Assembly (NCBI GenBank): GCA_913058025.1
Contig: CAJXPN010000190.1
Location: forward strand, 1 to 7,495
Direction: 5' to 3'
Source of the DNA: an uncultured Myxococcales bacterium
GTDB taxonomy: Bacteria > Myxococcota_A > Bradymonadia > Bradymonadales > Bradymonadaceae
Length of the DNA: 7,495 nt
Shown here: positions 1-5,169 of the stretch, piece by piece
Layout: each line of letters starts with the position of its first letter
How positions within the stretch are numbered: position 1 is the stretch's first letter
Program-made: the position numbers and the translations under genes
Notes under the pieces: model-generated
The model's database searches: none
The model's input: only the letters and a program-made list of their open reading frames with translations
What the model was told of the DNA's origin: nothing

Positions 1-24
1 GCGTCAGATGTGTATAAGAGACAG
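1..24. other. Nextera/Tn5 sequencing adapter remnant (left end)
   Basis: Bases 6-24 read AGATGTGTATAAGAGACAG, the 19-bp Tn5 mosaic end. They are preceded by GCGTC, which matches the 3' part of the Illumina Nextera read-1 adapter. This is not genomic. In the minus frame of the neighbouring DUF1015 gene it is translated as the artefact tail LSLIHI followed by a stop, and on the plus strand it creates a false ORF beginning MYKRQ. Real sequence starts at 25. Confidence 0.98.
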
Positions 25-819
<795 letters not shown>

Positions 820-869
820 GTCTCGTCCTCTCGGGGTCTGTGGAACAGTCTCGGGTGTCGACTCGAAGC

Positions 870-899
870 GTTTTAGTGGCCCTTCGGGGTGTGAGGCAA
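870..899 (-). promoter_or_regulatory. Candidate sigma-70-type promoter for the DUF1015 gene
   Basis: On the minus strand TTGCCT (899-894) and TAAAAC (875-870) are separated by 18 bp, placing a transcript start about 45 nt before the DUF1015 start codon. TAAAAC is one of few AT-rich hexamers in this 131 bp divergent gap. It was judged by eye only. The spacer holds CCC-TTCG-GGG, a small UUCG hairpin that may be incidental. Confidence 0.35.
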
Positions 900-950
900 G
901 CCGAGCGTCGCCTCTTGCTTCGACACGCACGACTACGCACAGTGAGACGC

Positions 951-1676
951 ATGGGCTCGACCTTTCACATGCGCCCGAGCGGGTTGGCGCACCACACCTC
1001 CGGGAGCAGCACCTCGCCGCACGCGCTGCACGCACACAAGCTGGTGATCCCGCTGGACGCGCCGCTGCACCTGACGTGGCCGTCAGGGCGCACGCTCACG
1101 CTGGACGCGCCCGCGCTCGTGCCGGCGCACGTCACCCAGAGCATGGGGAGCGACGGGGAGACGCTCGCGCTGTTCTGGGAGGTCGAGGACCCGCTCGGGC
1201 AGGTCCTGGGCGCGAACGTGTGCCGCCCGCTCCATGTCCTCGAGGACGCGGCGTGGTGGAGAGGGCTCGCGCGTGAGGTGATCGACGCGGGGACCGACGA
1301 CGCCGTGGACGCGATCCTCGAGGCGCCGCGCACACGGCTCGGCTGGGACGCGCGAGGCGGGCGGCGCCAGGACGGGAGGATCACGAAGACGCAGCGGCTG
1401 CTCAAGGAGTCGCCCGGCGGGCGACTCCCGCTCGAGGTGGCCGCGCGGGCGGTGGGGTTGTCGGGCTCGAGGTTGTCACATCTGTTCACCGGGGAGACGG
1501 GGATGACCTACCGGCGCTACTCGCTGTGGCTGCGCGCGCACGACGCGATGCGCCGGCTGCTCGAGGGCGCGCCGATCACCCAGGCCGCGCTGGACTCGGG
1601 GTTCTCCGACCACGCGCACCTCACGCGCACGATGCGCTCGCTGTTCGGGCAGCCGCCCTCCTACATCACCGGGTAG
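951..1676 (+). CDS. AraC-family transcriptional regulator (short, 241 aa)
   Basis: DNA-binding regulator with an AraC/XylS C-terminal domain. The first helix-turn-helix is about residues 159-190 (LPLEVAARAVGLSGSRLSHLF). The second is about 209-239 (ITQAALDSGFSDHAHLTRTM...GQPPSYI) and carries the typical GFSD-x-x-HLTR-x-MR and FGQPPSYI hallmarks. Residues 1-100 are probably a small cupin-like sensing domain (HALHAHKLVIPL, then LDAPALVPAHVTQ), shorter than in many family members; the ligand is unknown. The ATG at 951 is chosen because GTGAG lies just upstream. An earlier in-frame ATG at 840 would add 37 Arg-rich residues unlike the family and reach into the promoter region, and ATG 969 is a weaker alternative. 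It is divergent from the DUF1015 gene and followed on the same strand by the MAPEG gene, its likeliest target. Confidence 0.88.
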   Translation: MGSTFHMRPSGLAHHTSGSSTSPHALHAHKLVIPLDAPLHLTWPSGRTLTLDAPALVPAHVTQSMGSDGETLALFWEVEDPLGQVLGANVCRPLHVLEDAAWWRGLAREVIDAGTDDAVDAILEAPRTRLGWDARGGRRQDGRITKTQRLLKESPGGRLPLEVAARAVGLSGSRLSHLFTGETGMTYRRYSLWLRAHDAMRRLLEGAPITQAALDSGFSDHAHLTRTMRSLFGQPPSYITG

Positions 1677-1701
1677 CAGAAACGTTCAAGACACCGACCG
1701 C

Positions 1702-1723
1702 GACGCGCGCCACGCTGCGCGTC
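1702..1723 (+). repeat. Inverted repeat in the araC-MAPEG gap (hairpin 1)
   Basis: GACGCGC (1702-1708) and GCGCGTC (1717-1723) are perfect complements around an 8-nt loop, 25 nt after the regulator's stop codon. There is no T-run after it, so an intrinsic terminator is not supported. It could pause or stabilise the 3' end of the regulator message, or be an operator. Confidence 0.45.
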
Positions 1724-1726
1724 AGA

Positions 1727-1746
1727 CCTCCGGCATCCGCCGGAGG
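1727..1746 (+). repeat. Inverted repeat in the araC-MAPEG gap (hairpin 2)
   Basis: CCTCCGGC (1727-1734) and GCCGGAGG (1739-1746) form a perfect 8-bp stem around the loop ATCC, only 3 nt after hairpin 1 and about 32 nt before the MAPEG start codon. The stem is strong. No T-tract follows. As DNA it is also a palindrome that could be a regulator site. Confidence 0.5.
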
Positions 1747-1778
1747 CAGACACCCACACGAAGCGAGAGGAGATAGAG

Positions 1779-2207
1779 ATGACCGGAATGGAGATATGGG
1801 CGGCCACGGCGGTCGCGTTGTTCTTGAAGTCCATCACGCTGGCGATGCTCCAGGGTTACTGGCGCACCACGAACAAGGCCTTCGCCAAGCCCGAGGACGC
1901 CAAGGCGTTCGGCAAGGGCGCCGAGATGCTCGCAGAGGACCTGCCCGCCGTGCAGCGCGCTCAGGGCGCGATCCGCAACGACGGCGAGAACGTGCCCTAC
2001 TTCCTGTTCATCGCCTTCGCGCACGTGCACCTGGAGTGCTGGCCCGCGGGCGTGCCGTGGCTGTTCGGCGCCTTCGTGCTCGCGCGCTGCGCGCACTCGC
2101 TGTTCATGGTCTCGCCGAGGCAACCCCACCGCACGGCCTCCTTCGCGCTCGGCCTGCTCGTGACGCTCACGCTGGCGGCGCAGATCATCTGGACTTTGGC
2201 GACCTGA
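1779..2207 (+). CDS. MAPEG-family membrane protein (MGST1/PGES-like)
   Basis: Small four-helix integral membrane protein of the MAPEG superfamily, whose members conjugate or reduce lipophilic substrates with glutathione. Hydrophobic segments lie at about residues 5-25, 71-88, 89-110 and 119-140. The family motif is visible as QRAQGAIRNDGEN (59-71), matching the E-R-x-x-R-A-H-x-N-D-x-E-N pattern. The third helix has ARCAHSLF, followed by a loop and HRTASFALG, where R118 aligns with the catalytic Arg region of prostaglandin E synthase-1. The Arg of the RAH triplet is Gly63 and its His is Ile65, so glutathione use is not assured. The length (142 aa) is normal. The start at 1779 has AGAGGAG 6 nt upstream. 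It lies in line with the AraC regulator and convergent with the exported-protein operon, with a 15-bp gap. Confidence 0.88.
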   Translation: MTGMEIWAATAVALFLKSITLAMLQGYWRTTNKAFAKPEDAKAFGKGAEMLAEDLPAVQRAQGAIRNDGENVPYFLFIAFAHVHLECWPAGVPWLFGAFVLARCAHSLFMVSPRQPHRTASFALGLLVTLTLAAQIIWTLAT

Positions 2208-2222
2208 GCGCCCAACGGCCCT

Positions 2223-3575
2223 TCACCTCATCCTGGACGCCCTCCGAACGCCGGAGCGGCTGTAGCACGAGCGAAACTCTGTGGCGAACCGCTCGCCAAG
2301 GCTCGTGTGGTTCTCCAGGCGAAGGTGCGTGGGGGTCGTGCCGAAGAGGCGGGTCATGACCTCGAGCCGGACGGCCTCGGGCCGGTCCTCATAACCCAGG
2401 CGAGACCACCACTTGTAGAGCCCCTTCAGGCTGGAGGCCGGGTACGCGACGGAGCGGTCCGAGGTGACGAAGGGGTCGATGGGCTCGATGTCGGGCCTGA
2501 TCGCGTGGAGCCGCCGCGCGAGCTCGGCCGCGTCGCGCGCGACGCGCGCGCCCATGCGCTCTTCGATCTGCCACATCGCCTCGATGTCCTCCCCCGCCTC
2601 GGAGCCCTCCTGGTCCAGGCACCACCGGATGTCCGGGAGCTTCTCGACCTCGAGCGAGGCGCTCCAGTCCTCGTACTGCGCTCTGGTATGCCGCTTCTGC
2701 GCTGGTGTGGGCTCACCGAACAGCAAGACGCATGGATCGGAGGGCGGCGGGCGCTTTCGCGAGCGCTTTCCCGTGGGCGCTGCGTCGGTGGACACCACCA
2801 CCGAATCGACCGCGAGGCCAGCCTGCAGTGTCCCCGTACGGCGCGCATCGATCGTCACGCCCTCGAGGAACGCCAGGGTGCGCTCGGGTGAGAGCGGTGT
2901 GAACCCATGGAGCGTGTCGCCGCAGCGCATCGCTGCGGCGTCGGGGCGCCTCATGAACAGCGGGGCCTGCCCCTGGTCGTACCTGCGCTCGGGCTCCTCG
3001 GTGAAGAACGCGTCGGTGGAGTAGTCCGTGCGGTCCACGAGCCCCTTGCGGCGCGCCTCCTCGCGCGCGCGCCACCCCCTCGGGTGCCGGCGGTAGTCCG
3101 AAGGCATGGAGGGCTCCAGGGTGACGTCGAGCGCTGGAGAGGGTGCGGGCTGCGACCCGCCCATATAGATGGGGCCCTTGAACTCACGCATCTCCGACTC
3201 GTCGCCGATGTAGAGGCTGCCAGCGACAGTCCGCCCTCCGTATTCGTAGCGGTGCGTCACGCACGCGAAGACTCCATCACGCGCGACCAGCTCGAAGCAA
3301 TGCACCTGCCCACGCGATGCCAGGAGCACGAGAGTTCCAGTGCGCCTCTCGGGCTCGACCACCATGGACATCGCGTCTTTCATGCTGGTCTTGCCGCCGC
3401 CACCGAGCCTCGAGCGCAGGTCACTGTAGGGTTCGGGCGCGACCTCCTCGGCTTCGGGCGCGCCACCCGTAGCGGCTTCGACGCGTGGCTCCTCCAGCTC
3501 CTGCGGCGGCCACGCGAGCGCGGAGGCGATCAGGCCACACGCGACGCTCCACGCGATCGTCCCGCCGTGTCTCAT
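2223..3575 (-). CDS. Exported protein of unrecognised family, paralogue B (450 aa)
   Basis: I do not recognise the family. It has an N-terminal signal peptide: MRHGG, then a hydrophobic stretch TIAWSVACGLIASALA, with a likely signal-peptidase cleavage after ALA (residue 21). It is probably periplasmic or exported. It is a paralogue of the upstream gene, sharing STxxFF, RRxDxGQAP, RCxxTLHxFTxLS, LFGxP, WCxDxEG, ERMGxRVARD, a WW pair (389-390) and RLExHTxxGERF. Six cysteines (93, 105, 218, 282, 319, 437) are shared with the paralogue, which suggests disulfides. A Glu/Pro/Ala-rich linker (27-50) leads to a GGGGKTSM module (58-65). The start at 3575 is set by the signal peptide and by the ATGA overlap with the upstream stop; the frame is open further upstream, but only as an antisense-like shadow of the neighbour. 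Unlike the paralogue, the Gly-Cys at the end of the signal is replaced by Ala-Trp. Confidence 0.8.
   Translation of the reverse strand: MRHGGTIAWSVACGLIASALAWPPQELEEPRVEAATGGAPEAEEVAPEPYSDLRSRLGGGGKTSMKDAMSMVVEPERRTGTLVLLASRGQVHCFELVARDGVFACVTHRYEYGGRTVAGSLYIGDESEMREFKGPIYMGGSQPAPSPALDVTLEPSMPSDYRRHPRGWRAREEARRKGLVDRTDYSTDAFFTEEPERRYDQGQAPLFMRRPDAAAMRCGDTLHGFTPLSPERTLAFLEGVTIDARRTGTLQAGLAVDSVVVSTDAAPTGKRSRKRPPPSDPCVLLFGEPTPAQKRHTRAQYEDWSASLEVEKLPDIRWCLDQEGSEAGEDIEAMWQIEERMGARVARDAAELARRLHAIRPDIEPIDPFVTSDRSVAYPASSLKGLYKWWSRLGYEDRPEAVRLEVMTRLFGTTPTHLRLENHTSLGERFATEFRSCYSRSGVRRASRMR
3381..3410 (-). other. GG-x-GKT-x-M module in paralogue B (N-terminal)
   Basis: Residues 56-65 read RLGGGGKTSM. 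The similarity extends in spaced positions to an upstream Leu (53) and downstream Ala (68) and Val (72), giving L-x-x-R-L-GGGG-K-T-S-M-x-x-A-x-x-x-V. It lies between the acidic linker after the signal peptide and the Cys-framework domain. The same module occurs at the C-terminus of paralogue A. Confidence 0.6.
3531..3560 (-). repeat. 30-bp exact direct repeat, copy in paralogue B
   Basis: Ten consecutive codons for TIAWSVACGL in the signal peptide are identical, base for base, to 4832-4861 in paralogue A, including the TGT cysteine codon in a GC-rich gene. Identity stops abruptly on both sides. Confidence 0.95.
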
Positions 3576-4876
3576 TTCGCCACCTCGTCGTTGGCCTGGG
3601 ACATCGTCGTCTTCCCCGCGCCTCCTTGGAGCCGCTCGAGCAGCGTCGGGCCACCGTCCAGGCGCTTCGCGCCTATCTGCTCGTAGATGCGAGGCTCGGT
3701 GCAGTGCTCGAACTCGACGGTGAAGCGCTCGCCAGCGGCCGTGTGGCTCTCGAGCCGCACGGTCTTTGGGACGTTCGTACCGAACCGGGTCACGACCTCG
3801 AGGCGCGCGGCCGGGCGAGGCGCGCCGTACTCCAGCGACCGCCACCATGCGTGGACCCCGCGCAGGCGCGCGGGCTCGAACGTGAGGTGCCAGTCGCCTT
3901 CGGGCTCCAGCGCGTGGAGCCGCTCCGCGAGCGCGGTGACGTCGCGCGCGACGCGGCTACCCATCCGCTCACGAACGATCTCCTCCTCACGTACGTCGAG
4001 CCACGGCGATTCGCCCTCCCGATCGATGCACCAGGTCACGTCGGTGAGCGTCGGAGGCGCGAGCGCGCGCTCGCGCTCCTTCTCCTGCGCGGCGAACCGC
4101 TCATGCTCGTCCGATGGCGGCCCGAAGAGCTGGCTGCACGGGCCGGTGCGGCGCCCTCCCGCGAGCTCATCGCCGGAGGGCGCCGCGCCGAGATCCAGGC
4201 GAGGCCCGCGGGTCCAGTCGACCTCGGCGGACGCGAGCAGGTCGCGCTGCTGGTCGGTTGAGAGCGCCGTGAACCGGTGGAGCGTCTCGGCACAGCGGAG
4301 CGCGGCGGACGCGCCGTCCCGGCTGCGCATGAGCGCGGGCGCCTGGCCGCTGTCGAGCCTGCGATCCAGGCCCGCCACGAAGAACTCGCCAGTGGAGCGA
4401 TCGGCGGGGTCGACGAGCCCCCGCTGGCGGGCGCGCTCAGCGGCGGCCCAGCCGTCCGGGAGGCGCACATGACCCGGCGCGTCGTGGAACGTCACGAAGG
4501 TGCTCGAGGGGGGATCGGGCGCCTGACAGCACAGCTTCTTGCGCCTCTCGAACGCGAAGAGCGCGCGGCGGTCGCCCGCGAGGAGCTGCCTGGGGACGTA
4601 CTCCCGGCCGCGATAGAACGGATCGACGACGCACAGGAAGGCGTCGTCACGCTCGTCCGACGCGTAACACGAGGCGTCGCCGGCCGCGTCGGCGAGGAGC
4701 CCATCGGCCTCGTCGACGTCGGCGGGATCGGGCACGGCCGGCGCGTCGGATGGCTCGGGGGCGACAGGAGCCGCGACCTCGACGTGTGTACGAGCGGGCG
4801 GCTGAGGCTCGCAGCCGAGCGCGAATGCGGACAGGCCACACGCGACGCTCCACGCGATCGTTCTGCTCGGTCTCAT
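3572..4876 (-). CDS. Probable lipoprotein of unrecognised family, paralogue A (434 aa)
   Basis: I do not recognise the family. The N-terminus is a signal peptide (MRPSR, then TIAWSVACGLSAFAL) ending in G-C at residues 21-22, a likely lipoprotein cleavage site although the -3/-2 pair (Ala-Leu) is not ideal. A Pro/Ala/Glu-rich linker (23-60) follows, as in surface-tethered lipoproteins. The body shares with paralogue B the six cysteines 70, 82, 195, 247, 283 and 392, plus STGEFF, RRLDSGQAP, RCAETLHRFTALS, WCIDREG, ERMGSRVARD, a WW pair (344-345) and RLESHTAAGERF. An extra CC pair (116-117) is unique to A. The C-terminus ends in a module RLQGGAGKTTM (415-425). The start at 4876 is preceded by AGGGGGAAG. 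Its TGA overlaps the ATG of paralogue B. It is the first gene of the operon and is divergent from the kinase. Confidence 0.8.
   Translation of the reverse strand: MRPSRTIAWSVACGLSAFALGCEPQPPARTHVEVAAPVAPEPSDAPAVPDPADVDEADGLLADAAGDASCYASDERDDAFLCVVDPFYRGREYVPRQLLAGDRRALFAFERRKKLCCQAPDPPSSTFVTFHDAPGHVRLPDGWAAAERARQRGLVDPADRSTGEFFVAGLDRRLDSGQAPALMRSRDGASAALRCAETLHRFTALSTDQQRDLLASAEVDWTRGPRLDLGAAPSGDELAGGRRTGPCSQLFGPPSDEHERFAAQEKERERALAPPTLTDVTWCIDREGESPWLDVREEEIVRERMGSRVARDVTALAERLHALEPEGDWHLTFEPARLRGVHAWWRSLEYGAPRPAARLEVVTRFGTNVPKTVRLESHTAAGERFTVEFEHCTEPRIYEQIGAKRLDGGPTLLERLQGGAGKTTMSQANDEVAK
3602..3634 (-). other. GG-x-GKT-x-M module in paralogue A (C-terminal)
   Basis: Residues 415-425 read RLQGGAGKTTM and sit ten residues from the C-terminus. 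The match to residues 56-65 of paralogue B continues in spaced positions (L412, A428, V432), with one extra residue (Q417). It resembles the deviant P-loop K-GG-x-GKT, but the leading Lys is missing and it is in an exported protein, so nucleotide binding is not claimed. Confidence 0.6.
4832..4861 (-). repeat. 30-bp exact direct repeat, copy in paralogue A
   Basis: This is the partner of 3531-3560. It encodes the TIAWSVACGL core of the signal peptide with no synonymous difference, although the flanking codons and the following linker differ between the two genes. Confidence 0.95.
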
Positions 4877-4926
4877 CGGTCTTCCCCCTCACGGGACACA
4901 TGGGCGGCGCGTTCGTTCGGGTTATC

Positions 4927-4952
4927 GGACAAACCACGCCGCGTGTTGTTCC
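4927..4952 (-). promoter_or_regulatory. Candidate ECF-sigma-type promoter of the exported-protein operon
   Basis: On the minus strand GGAAC (4952-4948) is followed after 17 nt by GTCC (4930-4927), the layout of many extracytoplasmic-function sigma promoters. It would give a 5' leader of about 45 nt before the ATG at 4876. The spacer holds the palindrome CACGC-C-GCGTG (4935-4945), a possible operator. The motif is short and was found by eye, so it is a candidate only. Confidence 0.25.
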
Positions 4953-4974
4953 CAAAGGGGTCGAAATGCCCTCA

Positions 4975-5067
4975 GAGCCGCTGTAGGGCCGCCTACGGGC
5001 CTCGGGCTCGCGGTGGATATTGATACAAGGGCCCCGGGACATGCCTGCGGAGGCCCCTGTGGGCCTC
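4975..5067 (+). promoter_or_regulatory. Structured leader upstream of the kinase gene
   Basis: This lies in the 293-bp divergent gap (4877-5169). GTAGG (4983-4987) pairs with CCTAC (4992-4996), and GAGCC (4975-4979) can pair with GGCTC (5005-5009) around it. GAGGCCC (5050-5056) forms a 7-bp hairpin with GGGCCTC (5061-5067) over the loop CTGT, but it is equally complementary to an identical GGGCCTC at 4997-5003. The two pairings exclude each other. No convincing promoter for the kinase was found, though an AT-richer patch (GATATTGATACAAG, 5016-5029) stands out. Confidence 0.3.
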
Positions 5068-5169
5068 GTGGGTGGGCGCGGCGGAGGATCTCGGGTGGCC
5101 TCAGGTGGAGGTAACGCCTATTCAATGGAGCGTGCGCGTCGCGAGGGTCCCTGTCCGGAGTGGGCGATC

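Noticed and set aside
820..1035. Upstream in-frame extension of the DUF1015 gene to 1035
   Set aside because: The extra 72 residues are Arg/Ser-rich, overlap the divergent regulator gene and its promoter region, and precede the clear family N-terminus MAEIKPLRG.
1526..2359. Plus-strand ORF spanning from the regulator into the MAPEG region
   Set aside because: It is out of frame with both genes, Arg/Ala-rich, and crosses the intergenic hairpins; a shadow.
3602..3634. Walker A / ParA-like P-loop in GGAGKTT
   Set aside because: The leading Lys of the deviant P-loop and the G-x4-GK spacing are absent, it lies at a C-terminus with no ATPase domain, and the protein is predicted to be exported.
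3576..3848. Upstream extension of paralogue B to 3848
   Set aside because: It overlaps the 3' end of paralogue A in another frame; the signal peptide and ATGA overlap place the start at 3575.
2907..4472. Several plus-strand ORFs of 250-260 codons opposite the exported-protein operon
   Set aside because: They are low-complexity, rich in Arg, Ala, Pro and Ser, with no signal, domain or ribosome site, and lie wholly antisense to the well-supported paralogues.
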